Source: Dellaglioa algida DSM 15638
Lineage (GTDB): Bacteria; Bacillota; Bacilli; Lactobacillales; Lactobacillaceae
Length of the DNA stretch: 64,000 nucleotides
Reading direction: 5' to 3'
Assembly (NCBI RefSeq): GCF_001434695.1
Contig: NZ_AZDI01000002.1
Coordinates: forward strand, 186,001 to 250,000
Shown: piece after piece, positions 53,979 through 64,000 of the stretch
How positions within the stretch are numbered: position 1 is the first letter of the stretch
Layout: each line of letters starts with the position of its first letter
Made by a program: the position numbers and the translations under genes
The notes under the pieces: model-generated
What the model was told of the DNA's origin: nothing
Databases searched by the model: none
What the model saw: the letters and a program-made list of their open reading frames with translations, nothing else

Positions 53979-55865
53979 ATGTGTGGATTTGCAGGCGTAT
54001 TGAGTAACAGACAAAAAAATACAGACAATGATTACGATAAAATTGTTCATAATATGACGAAGATGCTCGTTCATCGTGGACCTGATGATTCAGGATATTT
54101 TAATGATGATGATATCACAATGGGTTTTAGAAGATTAAGTATAATTGATTTGGAAGGTGGGCACCAACCCCTTTCATATGAAAATGGACGTTATTGGTTA
54201 ACGTTTAATGGTGAAATTTATAATTACATCGAACTACGTGAATCGTTAATTGCTGATGGTTACGAATTTAAAACAGATTCTGATTCAGAAGTAATTCTTG
54301 GTATGTATGCTAAATATGGCGCAGAAGCGGTTAAGCAATTCCGAGGTATGTTCGGATTTGTTATTTGGGATACACAAGAAAAGACACTTTTTGCCGCACG
54401 TGATCAATTTGGAATCAAGCCTTTCTATTACGCTACAGCTGATGATCAATTCTATTATGGGTCTGAAAGTAAGGCAATCTATAAAGTTTTGAAGAATAAA
54501 ACGTTTGATAAGGACGCGCTTCAAGATTATATGACATTCCAATTTGTGCCGGAACCAGAGACGTTAACTAAAGAAATTAATATGTTACAACCTGGACATT
54601 ATTTAACTAAAAAAATGGGTGAAGAACCTGTTATCACACAATATTTTTCTGCTGAATTTCATCCAGTGGTTCGTCCTGAAGAAACGTACATTAAACGCAT
54701 TAAGGATGTCTTAATTGACTCCGTTGAAAAACATATGCGTGCTGATGTTCCCGTGGGTTCATTCTTGTCAGGTGGGATTGATTCATCTATTATTGTGGCC
54801 ATTGCCAGAGAATTGAATCCAAAATTGGAAACAATTTCGGTTGGATTTGAACGTGAAGGTTACAGCGAGCTAGACGTCGCTCAAGAAACTGCAGAAAAAC
54901 TGAATGTTGCTAACTTTAGTTCCGTTATTACGGCTGAGGCATTCATGAAGGCATTCCCACATTTCATCTGGAATATGGACGATCCCTTGGCTGATCCGGC
55001 TGCCGTGCCTCAATATTTCCTTGCCAAAGAAGCTAGAACGCGAGTTAAAGTTGCTTTGACAGGAGAAGGCGCTGATGAATTATTTGGCGGGTATACAATT
55101 TATCATGAACCTGAATCATTAAAGGGATTCAAATATACGAAACCTATTAATGGCGCATTAAACAAGATTGCCCAGATGATGCCAAAAGGTATGCGTGGTC
55201 AAAGTTTCCTTCTTAGAGGAACAACACCAATGGAAGACCGCTATGTTGGTAATGCCTTTATCTTTAACGAAAAAGAGAAGCAAGCGTTCTTTAAAGATTA
55301 TAATAAGGAACATCCATTCCAAAGTATTACGGGTCAATATTATGATGCATCAAAAGATTACAACAAAATTGATCAAATGCAGTTTATTGATATGCATACA
55401 TGGCTAAATGGTGATTTATTGCATAATGCCGATCGAACAACAATGGCACATAGTATTGAATTAAGAACACCATTCTTGGATAAAGAAGTTTTTGCGGTTG
55501 CTTCTGAAGTACCTGCTAATCTAAGAATTGCGCATGGAACAACTAAATACATCTTACGTAAAGCAGCTGAAGGTATTGTTCCTGATCATGTTTTAAATCG
55601 TAAAAAATTAGGTTTTCCTGTGCCAATTCGTTTCTGGTTGAAAGATGAAATGTATGATTGGGCTAAACAAATCATTAATGATTCTCAAACCGAAGAATTC
55701 TTTAATAAGCAATATTTCTTAGATTTGTTAGATGAACATCGTGATGGTATTCGTGATAACTCTAGAAAAATATGGACGGTTCTTACATTTATGGTATGGC
55801 ATCGCATTTATGTTGAAAGTGATATGCTAGTAGATAGTGAGACAGTGACAGCAAGAGCGAAATAA
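53979..55865 (+). CDS. asnB: Asparagine synthetase (glutamine-hydrolysing)
   Basis: A 628-residue AsnB. The nucleophile is Cys2 in MCGFAGV, which fixes the start at the ATG at 53979 with GAGGGA just upstream; an ATG 3 codons earlier would bury this Cys. The PP-loop of the synthetase domain is SFLSGGIDSSI. It is followed after 22 bases by aspartokinase, a sensible pairing since both use aspartate. Confidence 0.96.
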   Translation: MCGFAGVLSNRQKNTDNDYDKIVHNMTKMLVHRGPDDSGYFNDDDITMGFRRLSIIDLEGGHQPLSYENGRYWLTFNGEIYNYIELRESLIADGYEFKTDSDSEVILGMYAKYGAEAVKQFRGMFGFVIWDTQEKTLFAARDQFGIKPFYYATADDQFYYGSESKAIYKVLKNKTFDKDALQDYMTFQFVPEPETLTKEINMLQPGHYLTKKMGEEPVITQYFSAEFHPVVRPEETYIKRIKDVLIDSVEKHMRADVPVGSFLSGGIDSSIIVAIARELNPKLETISVGFEREGYSELDVAQETAEKLNVANFSSVITAEAFMKAFPHFIWNMDDPLADPAAVPQYFLAKEARTRVKVALTGEGADELFGGYTIYHEPESLKGFKYTKPINGALNKIAQMMPKGMRGQSFLLRGTTPMEDRYVGNAFIFNEKEKQAFFKDYNKEHPFQSITGQYYDASKDYNKIDQMQFIDMHTWLNGDLLHNADRTTMAHSIELRTPFLDKEVFAVASEVPANLRIAHGTTKYILRKAAEGIVPDHVLNRKKLGFPVPIRFWLKDEMYDWAKQIINDSQTEEFFNKQYFLDLLDEHRDGIRDNSRKIWTVLTFMVWHRIYVESDMLVDSETVTARAK

Positions 55866-55887
55866 TAAATAGTGGGAGTTCAAAATA

Positions 55888-57087
55888 ATGACAATTATGG
55901 TCCAGAAATTTGGTGGCACCTCAGTTCAAGACGATGAGTCAAGACGAGCAGCCTTGAAACATGTAAAGTACTCAGTTGATAAGGGGTATCAGGTTGTTGT
56001 CGTTGTATCTGCGATTGGCCGACAAGGGGCTCCTTATGCAACTGATTCATTATTAGGACTTGTCGATGGGGAACAGTCATTACTTTCGAATAGGGAGTTG
56101 GATATGATTGTTTCAGTTGGCGAAACTATTTCTGCCGCAGTTTTTTCTGAATTGTTGAACAAAGAAGGAATTAATGCTGCCGCTCTAACTGGTCAAGATG
56201 CCGGTGTTGAAACGAATGATGAATTTCAAAATGCTAAAGTCGTTAATATTAATACCGACTTAATTTATGAAGCATTCAATACAGCCGACGTTTTAGTGGT
56301 AACGGGTTTTCAAGGTGCAACTAGTCAAGGACAAACGACGACTATTGGACGTGGTGGGAGCGATACAACTGCGGCATTACTTGGCGCGGCGCTGGATGCT
56401 GAACGTGTTGATATTTTTACCGATGTTTCGGGAATGATGACTGCTGATCCGAGATTAGTAACAAAAGCCAAATTTCTCGAGACAGTTAGCTATGAAGAAG
56501 TTGCAAATATGGCCCATGAGGGTGCGAAAGTTATCCATCCGCGTGCCGTAGAGATCGCCCAACAAGCGCATGTACCCGTTCGAATTCGGTCAACTTGGCA
56601 AGGACCCGAAGAGCTGGGCACCCTTGTAACGGATCGTAATTTAGGTGTGAAACATTATCGTAGCGTAACCGGTATTGCACACGTGACGGGTCTCACTCAA
56701 TTCACAATTAAAACGAATAATCATACAGCCAAGGATGTTTTTAATTTGATGGCGGATAGTCAATTGAGCGTTGATTTTATTAATATTTCACCCGGTAAAG
56801 TTATTTTTAATTTACTCAGTGATGATGTGGATAAGGCAAAACGACTCTTATCGGAAGCAAAAATTGATGTCTCAATTCTTGCAAATTGTGCTAAAGTTTC
56901 AATTGTAGGTGCAGGTATGACAGGTACACCAGGCGTAACATCAAAAATTGTGACGGCATTGGCTGAAAATGATATTAATATTCTACAAACGACTGATAGT
57001 TATACAACAATTTGGATTTTAGTTCAGCAAGATGATTTGAAAACCGCCGTTAATGCACTGCATGAGGTCTTTTTAAACAATATCTAA
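55888..57087 (+). CDS. Aspartate kinase
   Basis: A 399-residue class II-like aspartokinase. The N-terminal VQKFGGTSVQD and TTIGRGGSDTTAALLG form the kinase domain. Tandem ACT domains follow in the last third (GVTSKIVTALAENDINILQTT) and should provide feedback control. It feeds lysine/diaminopimelate and threonine synthesis, which fits the diaminopimelate-type MurE nearby. Isozyme type (LysC, DapG or ThrA group) is not decided. Confidence 0.92.
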   Translation: MTIMVQKFGGTSVQDDESRRAALKHVKYSVDKGYQVVVVVSAIGRQGAPYATDSLLGLVDGEQSLLSNRELDMIVSVGETISAAVFSELLNKEGINAAALTGQDAGVETNDEFQNAKVVNINTDLIYEAFNTADVLVVTGFQGATSQGQTTTIGRGGSDTTAALLGAALDAERVDIFTDVSGMMTADPRLVTKAKFLETVSYEEVANMAHEGAKVIHPRAVEIAQQAHVPVRIRSTWQGPEELGTLVTDRNLGVKHYRSVTGIAHVTGLTQFTIKTNNHTAKDVFNLMADSQLSVDFINISPGKVIFNLLSDDVDKAKRLLSEAKIDVSILANCAKVSIVGAGMTGTPGVTSKIVTALAENDINILQTTDSYTTIWILVQQDDLKTAVNALHEVFLNNI

Positions 57088-57099
57088 AGGGAGTAGTTT

Positions 57100-57465
57100 A
57101 TGAAACTCTTTACATTTTTCGGAACTTGGGTTGGGTCAATAATTTTGGTAGTTGGATTTGTTTTGATTTTAACGTTATTAAAACGAATTTTACGTAAACA
57201 TTGGCCAAAGTGGCTACAAGTTGTTGATTTTCTACCACCATTACTACTCTTGTTAACGCATATTTTATCATTGCATGGCTTTGGATTAACCGTTGCGCCA
57301 TTTTTAATATTGGCATGGTGCTTAATTGGAATTGCCAGTGCGCTTATGTACGCTTATCGAGATGGTGAATTAATTTACGCAAAGTTTTTCAAGACAATTT
57401 GGAAAATAACTGATATTTATATGATTATTTGGTATTTAATTATTTTAATTTTGTTATTATTTTAA
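57100..57465 (+). CDS. DUF3397 membrane protein
   Basis: A 121-residue protein with four hydrophobic segments. It has the position (before mraZ) and the composition of DUF3397 proteins in lactobacilli. The function is unknown. It is 12 bases behind the aspartokinase gene. Confidence 0.78.
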   Translation: MKLFTFFGTWVGSIILVVGFVLILTLLKRILRKHWPKWLQVVDFLPPLLLLLTHILSLHGFGLTVAPFLILAWCLIGIASALMYAYRDGELIYAKFFKTIWKITDIYMIIWYLIILILLLF

Positions 57466-57499
57466 TTAAACGCTCATATATTCGAGTAATTACTTACGC

Positions 57500-57536
57500 A
57501 AAAATCACTTGACCCGAAAGGGTTAAGTGATTTTTT
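57500..57536 (+). terminator. Terminator before mraZ
   Basis: A 16-bp stem with one G-U (57500-57515 / 57520-57535), a GAAA tetraloop and a T run. It separates the aspartokinase unit from the division cluster. Confidence 0.9.
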
Positions 57537-57637
57537 GTATTTAACGATATAAAAATATAAGATTGTGAAATTGAGTGGTGGAATGTGGGGCATTGTGGTA
57601 AAATTTAAATAGTTACTACGAAAGGGGGCGTACACTA

Positions 57638-58069
57638 ATGTTTATGGGTGAATTTAAACATACTTTAGATACCAAGGGTAGATTGATTATTCCGGCTAAA
57701 TTTCGTGAAGAATTAGGCGATAAATTTGTTATTACTCGTGGTATGGATGGATGTTTATTCGGCTACACGCAAACAGAGTGGGCGCTTCTAGAAGATAATT
57801 TAAAAACGCTTCCATTGACGAAAAAAGATTCTCGTGCTTTTGTCAGATTCTTATATTCAGCAGCTACAGAATGCGAATTTGATAAACAAGGGCGTATTAA
57901 TATTCCAGCTTCTTTAAGGGAACATGCTGACTTAGAAAAAAAGTGTGTCCTAGTTGGTGTTTCGAATCGTTTTGAGGTCTGGAGTGAGGATCGTTGGAAT
58001 AGTTTTACGGAAAATGCATCAGAGAATTTTGACGAAATTGCAGAAAATATGGTTGATTTTGGATTTTAA
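57638..58069 (+). CDS. mraZ: MraZ, transcriptional regulator of the division cluster
   Basis: A 143-residue AbrB-like protein with two copies of the MraZ repeat ([17 protein letters not shown] and [17 protein letters not shown]). It binds direct repeats upstream of its own operon in other bacteria. GTGG repeats are visible at about 57577-57600 (GTGGTGG, GTGGGG, GTGG), which may be its operator. AAAGGGGGCG precedes the start. Confidence 0.96.
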   Translation: MFMGEFKHTLDTKGRLIIPAKFREELGDKFVITRGMDGCLFGYTQTEWALLEDNLKTLPLTKKDSRAFVRFLYSAATECEFDKQGRINIPASLREHADLEKKCVLVGVSNRFEVWSEDRWNSFTENASENFDEIAENMVDFGF

Positions 58070-58096
58070 ATAAAACGTATGAAGGGAGACAAAACC

Positions 58097-59047
58097 ATGA
58101 CAACATTTGAGCATGAAACAGTATTATTAAATGAGGCAGTGGACGGGTTAGCAATTAAACCGGATGGTGTATATGTTGACTGTACCTTGGGTGGTGGCGG
58201 CCATAGTGCCTTAATCCTGTCTCAATTAAGTGCGGAAGGGCATCTATATGCCTTTGATCAAGATCAAACCGCAATTACGTATAATGAAGAACATTTAAAA
58301 GAATACATAGAAAACGGACAAGTTACATTTATTAAACGTAACTTTAAAGATTTAAAAGTTGCCCTACTAGAACTTGGCGTAACAACAGTAGATGGCGTAC
58401 TTTATGATTTAGGGGTATCATCCCCACAATTTGATGTCGCGGAACGGGGATTTAGTTATCAACATGATGCGCCTTTAGATATGCGAATGGATTTAAGTGC
58501 AGAATTAACGGCTAAAGAAATTGTAAATCAATGGACATATCAAGAATTGATTAGAATATTTTTCAGATATGGTGAAGAAAAATTTGCGAAATCTATTGCT
58601 CGTCAGATTGAAAATGCTAGAGAAACAGAAGAGATTGTGACGACTAGTCAATTAGTTGAACTCATTAAAATGGGTATCCCGGCACGTGCACGACGTACAG
58701 GTGGACATCCCGCAAAGAAAGTATTTCAGGCAATACGTATTGCGGTTAACGATGAGTTAGGTGTTTTGGAAGATTCATTAGAACAAGCGATTGAGTTAAT
58801 TGATGTTACGGGACAAGTTAGTGTAATTACATTCCAGTCGTTAGAAGATAGATTAGTTAAAACAATGTTTAAAGAACGAACAAGTCTTCCAGAATTGCCA
58901 CCAGGGTTGCCAGTTATACCAGATGATATCCAGCCAAATTATGCACTAGTCAATAAGAAGCCAATTTTGCCGTCAGAGCAAGAATTGGAGAATAATAGAC
59001 GCGCGCATTCAGCAAAATTAAGAATTATAAAACGATTGAAAAAATAA
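58097..59047 (+). CDS. rsmH: RsmH, 16S rRNA m4C1402 methyltransferase
   Basis: A 316-residue enzyme with the SAM site [14 protein letters not shown] and [18 protein letters not shown] at 58082-58088 supports the ATG at 58097; an in-frame ATG at 58079 overlaps that site. Second gene of the division cluster. Confidence 0.96.
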   Translation: MTTFEHETVLLNEAVDGLAIKPDGVYVDCTLGGGGHSALILSQLSAEGHLYAFDQDQTAITYNEEHLKEYIENGQVTFIKRNFKDLKVALLELGVTTVDGVLYDLGVSSPQFDVAERGFSYQHDAPLDMRMDLSAELTAKEIVNQWTYQELIRIFFRYGEEKFAKSIARQIENARETEEIVTTSQLVELIKMGIPARARRTGGHPAKKVFQAIRIAVNDELGVLEDSLEQAIELIDVTGQVSVITFQSLEDRLVKTMFKERTSLPELPPGLPVIPDDIQPNYALVNKKPILPSEQELENNRRAHSAKLRIIKRLKK

Positions 59048-59074
59048 CGTACAATAATAAAGGGGTTACATACT

Positions 59075-59455
59075 ATGGCACAAAATAGCACAGCAAGACA
59101 AATGCCAGCAGTACCAACAAGAGAATACAAAGGAAGTCCAAGACAACAAACAGTACATAAAACACAAGCTGACGCGCAACGGGTTGCATTTTCTAACATG
59201 GAAAAATCATTCTTTTGTTTTATTGGTGCTGTTTCTTTAGTGTTAATGATCATGCTGGTCTCATCACAAGTTGAATTATCTAATAGCAGCCAGTTTCTAC
59301 AAAATATCAATAGTGAAATAACGGCTATTCAAACTAAAAGCTCTGATTTAACGCAAGAAGTGAACGAACTTGCAAGTAATGATCGATTAAACGGTATCGC
59401 AAAAAAGAATGGTCTTGACTTGAGCGAGAGTAGAATAAGGAATGTAACGAAATGA
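59075..59455 (+). CDS. ftsL: Cell division protein FtsL
   Basis: A 126-residue bitopic protein with one transmembrane helix (about residues 46-66) and then a coiled-coil external part. It has little sequence conservation; the call rests on topology and its position between rsmH and the penicillin-binding protein gene. Its end overlaps the next start (ATGA). Confidence 0.88.
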   Translation: MAQNSTARQMPAVPTREYKGSPRQQTVHKTQADAQRVAFSNMEKSFFCFIGAVSLVLMIMLVSSQVELSNSSQFLQNINSEITAIQTKSSDLTQEVNELASNDRLNGIAKKNGLDLSESRIRNVTK

Positions 59456-61617
59456 ATAATCAAAAACAACGAATGATAAATGACATGAAAAAGAAACGTA
59501 GAAACAGGCAAAGGTTTGGTGTGCTACTAATCCTGACTGTTTTAGCGATTCTTTTAATGTTTATCATTCGTTTTTCTTATATTGTCATAGGTGGGAAAGT
59601 TTCAGATGTTAATTTGAGTAGTCAAACGCAGTCACTGTACGAAAATAGTCGTATTGATAAGGCGAGTCGCGGGACAATTTATGATGACTCAAATCAGCCG
59701 ATTGCAGAAGATACAACCAATTATTCAGTGTACGCTGTTTTATCAAAAACATATGTCGGCGCTAACCATAAGCCTTTGTATGTAACCGATAAACGTAAGG
59801 CAGCTAAGGTTATTGGTGATGCAATTGGCATGAAAGAAAATAAAGTTTATGATACTCTGAATGCAAAAAAAGGTACTTTCCAGGTAGAGTTTGGGAACTC
59901 TGGAAAAAACTTGTCATTAGAAACTAAAAATAAAATTAATTCTGCCGGATTAAGTGGTATTTATTTCACAAAAACGCAGGCAAGGTTGTATCCAAACGGT
60001 GTCTTTGCATCTCATTTAATTGGTGTGACAAAAACGACAGAAAAAACAGGTGACTCAAAATTATCGGGTGTAATGGGTCTTGAATTAGCATTTAACAAGC
60101 AACTGAGTGGGACAGATGGATTAAAAGAGGTTCAAAAGGATAGCTATGGTTATCAATTACCTAACTCGAAAACAAAAACGAAAACTGTAGAAAATGGTAG
60201 CAACATTTACACAACGATTGATACGAAATTACAGACGTATCTTGAAACCACTTTGACACAGGTTCAAAAAAAATATAATCCAAAATCCATGAATGTTGTC
60301 GTTATGAATGCAAAAAATGGAAAAATCTTAGCGGGTAGTCAACGCCCAACATTTAATGCGGATACTAAAAGTGGTATTTCTAAAATGTGGCGTAATACTT
60401 TAATTGAAGACAGTTATGAACCCGGATCTACTATGAAGGTCTTTACGATGGCCGCTGCTATTGAAAATGGTGCGTACAACGAAAATGCAACATATAAATC
60501 AGGGGTTTTAAAAGTGGGAACTAAAATGGTACCCGATTGGAATACTTCTGGTTGGGGATTAATTACTTATCGTGAAGGTTTCGCTCGTTCAAGTAACGTT
60601 GGTATGGCTAAGTTAGAACAAATAATGGGACCTAACGCATGGCTTGAGTATATTAAAAAATTTGGATTCCTTAAAAGTACAAATTTAGGTTTGGCAAGTG
60701 AGGCAAACGGAAGTATTGAATTCCAATACCCAATTGAACAAGCGGATACCGCTTTTGGACAAGGAATTAATGTGACAACTATGCAAATGATGCAAGGTTT
60801 TACGGCGTTTGCTAACAATGGTAAAATGATAAAACCAACGCTTGTTGATAAGATTGTAGATCCTAATACGGGTAAAACGACCTACCAAGCAAAAACAACG
60901 AGCATGGGACAAGTCATTAAAAAATCGACTTCTCAAGAAGTCCTTAGTATGATGCAAGATGTTATTTATAAAGATTATGGAACTGGGAATGCATTTAAAA
61001 TTGATGGCTATAAATTAGCTGCTAAAACAGGGACAGCTCAGATTGCTAATTCAGATGGAACGGGTTATCTGACAGGGGATGCGAACTATGTCTTTTCAGT
61101 TGTTGGAATGGCCCCAGCGAAAGATCCTAAATATGTCATTTATGTCACCATGAAACAACCACAAAATATGCAAGGTACGACCGGTAACGATATTCTAGCG
61201 CAAGTCTTTAATCCTTTGATGAAGAGGACTTTAGAAGAAGATAGCTCAACGGCCCTTTCATCGTCTAAAACTAATGTAATGGTTGCAGACGTTAAAGGTA
61301 GCAAAACTTCTTCGGCTAAATCAACATTGAATGAGCAGAATTTAGATGTCGCAGTTATTGGAAATGGAAGAACTATAGCAAACCAGTACCCGGCATCGGG
61401 AGCTACTGTATTGTCTGGTCGTAAGGTCCTGTTAGTAACTGATGGCGAAATGGTGATGCCTGATTTAACGGGATGGTCGAAGAGTGATGCCGTTAATGCC
61501 GCCGAAATAATGAAATTAAATATAACAACGACGGGTAGTGGCTACGTTTCAGAGCAGAGTATTAAAGCAAATACGGTTGTAAAGAAATCAACAACAGTTA
61601 AATTAACGTTAAAATAA
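59452..61617 (+). CDS. ftsI: Septal penicillin-binding protein 2X-like transpeptidase (FtsI family)
   Basis: A 721-residue class B penicillin-binding protein. It has one N-terminal helix, the dimerisation domain, and a transpeptidase domain with SxxK in EPGSTMKVF, SxN in ARSSNVGM and KTG in AAKTGTAQ. Two C-terminal PASTA repeats follow, the PBP2X layout. It cross-links septal peptidoglycan. Confidence 0.95.
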   Translation: MNNQKQRMINDMKKKRRNRQRFGVLLILTVLAILLMFIIRFSYIVIGGKVSDVNLSSQTQSLYENSRIDKASRGTIYDDSNQPIAEDTTNYSVYAVLSKTYVGANHKPLYVTDKRKAAKVIGDAIGMKENKVYDTLNAKKGTFQVEFGNSGKNLSLETKNKINSAGLSGIYFTKTQARLYPNGVFASHLIGVTKTTEKTGDSKLSGVMGLELAFNKQLSGTDGLKEVQKDSYGYQLPNSKTKTKTVENGSNIYTTIDTKLQTYLETTLTQVQKKYNPKSMNVVVMNAKNGKILAGSQRPTFNADTKSGISKMWRNTLIEDSYEPGSTMKVFTMAAAIENGAYNENATYKSGVLKVGTKMVPDWNTSGWGLITYREGFARSSNVGMAKLEQIMGPNAWLEYIKKFGFLKSTNLGLASEANGSIEFQYPIEQADTAFGQGINVTTMQMMQGFTAFANNGKMIKPTLVDKIVDPNTGKTTYQAKTTSMGQVIKKSTSQEVLSMMQDVIYKDYGTGNAFKIDGYKLAAKTGTAQIANSDGTGYLTGDANYVFSVVGMAPAKDPKYVIYVTMKQPQNMQGTTGNDILAQVFNPLMKRTLEEDSSTALSSSKTNVMVADVKGSKTSSAKSTLNEQNLDVAVIGNGRTIANQYPASGATVLSGRKVLLVTDGEMVMPDLTGWSKSDAVNAAEIMKLNITTTGSGYVSEQSIKANTVVKKSTTVKLTLK

Positions 61618-61634
61618 AAAGGTGAATGTAGACT

Positions 61635-63107
61635 ATGAGAGCAGACAAATTAATTCAAAGTTTAAAATTTAAAAAAGTATCTATGGCAATTGATTCAGAA
61701 TTAGATATTAAATTACTGACGCAAGATACAAGAGAAGTTGTTGAAAATAGTATATTTGTTGCTGTTGAGGGTTATACAGTGGACGGCCACGATTTTGTTA
61801 CTCAAGCAGTTGAAAAAGGGGCAAAAATTATTATAGCCCGCAAACCAATATCCGTATCAGTTCCTGTCGTATATGTGCAGGATACTAATCGTGCAATGGC
61901 AATTCTTGCCGATGTCTTTTATGGCGTTCCCAGTCAAAAAATGCGAATGATTGGCGTTACAGGTACTAATGGTAAAACAACTGTGACACATTTAATTGAA
62001 CAAATTTATCGTGATTTGAATCAAAAAACGGGCTTAATAGGGACGATGTACCGAAAAATAAATGATACGGTTTATCCTTCAAATAATACAACGCCTGACG
62101 TTATTACATTACAACGGACTTTAGCACAAATGAAACAAGAAAAAGTTGACACCGTTGCAATGGAAGTTTCTTCACACGCATTAGTTTTAGGGCGTGTTTG
62201 GGGGATTGATTTTGATATTGCAGTCTTCACGAACTTAACGCAAGACCATTTAGATTTTCATAAAACAATGGACAATTATGCGCATTCGAAAAGTATGTTA
62301 TTTGCGCAACTTGGTAATCACTACACGGAGTCTGGTGACGCAAAGGTAGCTGTCTTGAATTTTGATGACCCGGTTGCCAGAACGTTTACGCAATTTACTT
62401 CTGCTCAGGTATTATCATATGGTATTGAAAATGACGAAGCCATGATTCAAGCTAAAAATATTGAAATAAAAAGTCATGGAACTGAATTTGATTTAATTAT
62501 TTTTGGGAAAACAACGCATATAACAATGCAACTCATTGGATTATTCAATGTATACAATATGTTGGCGGCATTTAGTGCTGCGTATGCTGCTGGACTAGAT
62601 GAAAAGCAGATAATAAAATCACTTGAAAAAGTGACCGGAGTTAAAGGACGCTTCCAATTAGTGCCTTCTAAGACTGGTGTCAGCGTCATTGTTGACTATG
62701 CACATACGCCAGATGGATTGCTTAACGTTTTAGAAACGATTCAAGACTTTGCTCAGAAAAATGTGTATTGTATTGTGGGTTGTGGAGGAGATCGTGATAA
62801 AAGTAAACGACCTAAAATGGCTAAAATAGCTTCAAATTATAGTGATTATCCAGTATTTACGATGGATAATCCTAGAACTGAAGATCCTAATCAAATTATG
62901 GCAGATATGCTAACTGGTATTCCAGAAAACAGAGCAACAGTTATAATGGATAGACATGATGCGATTGCTGAAACAATCGGTAAGGCACAGCCTGGTGATA
63001 TTGTTTTGATTGCAGGTAAAGGGCACGAAGATTATCAAATCCTTGGTCGAGAAAAAGTTCATTTTGATGATGTAGAAGAAGCAACAGTAGCGTTAAATAA
63101 AAAATAA
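61635..63107 (+). CDS. murE: MurE, UDP-MurNAc-L-Ala-D-Glu:meso-diaminopimelate ligase type
   Basis: A 490-residue Mur ligase adding the third stem-peptide residue. The P-loop is GVTGTNGKTT. The substrate-determining motif DNPR is at residues 411-414 (MDNPRTEDP). This Arg is typical of meso-diaminopimelate enzymes; lysine-adding enzymes have other residues here. The amino acid was judged from this motif only. Confidence 0.94.
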   Translation: MRADKLIQSLKFKKVSMAIDSELDIKLLTQDTREVVENSIFVAVEGYTVDGHDFVTQAVEKGAKIIIARKPISVSVPVVYVQDTNRAMAILADVFYGVPSQKMRMIGVTGTNGKTTVTHLIEQIYRDLNQKTGLIGTMYRKINDTVYPSNNTTPDVITLQRTLAQMKQEKVDTVAMEVSSHALVLGRVWGIDFDIAVFTNLTQDHLDFHKTMDNYAHSKSMLFAQLGNHYTESGDAKVAVLNFDDPVARTFTQFTSAQVLSYGIENDEAMIQAKNIEIKSHGTEFDLIIFGKTTHITMQLIGLFNVYNMLAAFSAAYAAGLDEKQIIKSLEKVTGVKGRFQLVPSKTGVSVIVDYAHTPDGLLNVLETIQDFAQKNVYCIVGCGGDRDKSKRPKMAKIASNYSDYPVFTMDNPRTEDPNQIMADMLTGIPENRATVIMDRHDAIAETIGKAQPGDIVLIAGKGHEDYQILGREKVHFDDVEEATVALNKK

Positions 63108-63128
63108 GAATTAAGCGAGGATGAGACA

Positions 63129-64000
63129 ATGACTAAGCCGGAAATGATTATACCGTTGGTGAGCGGATTTGCACTAACATTTATGTTTATGCCACTATTT
63201 ATTGGTTATTTTAGAATGCGAAAACAAGGTCAAATGATTAGAGAAGAAGGACCAAAATGGCATGAAAAAAAATCAGGCACACCAACAATGGGCGGATTTG
63301 TCTTTAACATTGCAATTATTATCACAGCAATTTGGACGTCAATCTGGGCGAAAACTATGACGCCAGCAATGTTGATTCTAATTTTTATCCTGTTCTTATA
63401 TGCTGTACTAGGTTTTTGGGATGATAGTATCAAATTATTTAAACGACAAAATGAAGGCCTGAAGGCTTGGCAAAAATTGTTAGGACAGATAGTAGGGGGA
63501 TTAATCCTTACCGGAGTCTATATGCATGAACAATTACCACTTTCCATTAATATTTTAGGGTTCGGTGAAGTCTCAATAGGCATCCTTTATGCGGTCTTTA
63601 TTATTATTTGGCTCGTTGGGTTCTCTAACGCGGTTAATTTAACTGATGGAATTGATGGTTTAGTTGCTGGACAAGCTATTATTGCTTTTGGCGCATATGC
63701 CGTCGTTGCACACGTACAACACCAAGACGACATACTTATTTTCTGTTTATCAGTCATAGGTGCTCTTATCGCGTTTATCTGGTTTAATCATAAACCCGCT
63801 AAAGTTTTTATGGGGGATATGGGTTCTTTAGCCTTGGGCGGTGCATTAGCAACCGTCTCAATCTTATTGCACCAAGAGTTATCACTTATTTTTATTGGTA
63901 TCATATTCGTTTGCGAAACGGCAAGTGTTATTTTGCAAGTCGCTTCGTTTAAATTGACGGGTAAACGTATCTTTAAAATGAGCCCAATTCATCATCATTT
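63129..64000 (+). CDS. mraY: MraY, phospho-MurNAc-pentapeptide transferase (5' part)
   Basis: Open from ATG 63129 to the window end (290 codons, no stop). A membrane protein with many hydrophobic segments. Family motifs: [38 protein letters not shown] and the histidine cluster SPIHHHF. It transfers the precursor to undecaprenyl phosphate to form lipid I. GAGGA lies before the ATG. The 3' end lies outside. Confidence 0.96.
   Translation, partial: MTKPEMIIPLVSGFALTFMFMPLFIGYFRMRKQGQMIREEGPKWHEKKSGTPTMGGFVFNIAIIITAIWTSIWAKTMTPAMLILIFILFLYAVLGFWDDSIKLFKRQNEGLKAWQKLLGQIVGGLILTGVYMHEQLPLSINILGFGEVSIGILYAVFIIIWLVGFSNAVNLTDGIDGLVAGQAIIAFGAYAVVAHVQHQDDILIFCLSVIGALIAFIWFNHKPAKVFMGDMGSLALGGALATVSILLHQELSLIFIGIIFVCETASVILQVASFKLTGKRIFKMSPIHHH

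Noticed and set aside
1-64000. CRISPR arrays, insertion sequences, prophage genes and tRNA or rRNA genes.
   Set aside because: I saw no regularly spaced repeats, transposase-like proteins, phage structural genes or tRNA cloverleaf consensus in any intergenic region.

Overview
The window is a low-GC Firmicutes chromosome segment, and gene content and order point to the Lactobacillaceae (Lactobacillales). It has metNIQ, a sufCDSUB operon, gshF, ezrA, a nifS-thiI pair, valS-folC-radC, mreBCD-minCD, DUF3397-mraZ and the start of the division/cell-wall cluster, plus T-box and TPP leaders. Two residues narrow the lineage. Ddl carries Phe where D-Ala-D-Ala ligases carry Tyr (a D-Ala-D-Lac, vancomycin-tolerant type). 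MurE carries a DNPR motif typical of meso-diaminopimelate-adding enzymes. That pairing is known from L. plantarum relatives, and I believe also from Paucilactobacillus and Dellaglioa; I cannot name the species from sequence alone.

Layout. 1-1.8 kb: end of the methionine ABC transporter operon. 2.7-7.8 kb: complete SUF iron-sulfur assembly operon. 7.8-15.1 kb: an AT-rich accessory island directly behind sufB. It holds an ABC-type ATPase/DUF4435 (TOPRIM-like) gene broken at an A9 run, followed by a three-gene restriction-like operon: a small methyltransferase-like protein, a GIY-YIG nuclease-SF2 helicase-methyltransferase N-lobe protein, and a separate NPPY methyltransferase/recognition protein. 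15-33 kb: housekeeping and repair genes (pepO, ndt, a baeRF/Balon-like protein, alkD, azgA-type purine permease, ddl, tag, usp, 6S RNA, rarA, gshF, rpsD with a structured leader). 33-44 kb: ezrA, nifS-thiI, tpx, T-box-valS-folC, radC. 44-52 kb: mreBCD-minCD, a T-box-controlled amino-acid ABC transporter (probably histidine) whose leader has a duplicated T-box module, and cls. 52-64 kb: TPP riboswitch-thiT, corA, asnB, aspartokinase, then mraZ-rsmH-ftsL-pbp2X-murE-mraY running off the end.

Main points for a second look: (1) the 7.8-15.1 kb island, where a PARIS-like (AriA-AriB fused) ATPase/effector gene sits beside a Type ISP-like restriction system that uses a GIY-YIG nuclease and is split inside its methyltransferase; (2) the A9 frameshift in the ATPase; (3) a 22-bp perfect inverted repeat inside the methyltransferase gene; (4) the semi-duplicated T-box; (5) a probable AUU start in a DUF2089 regulator.

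All assignments come from reading the sequence and remembered family motifs. No database search or folding program was run.
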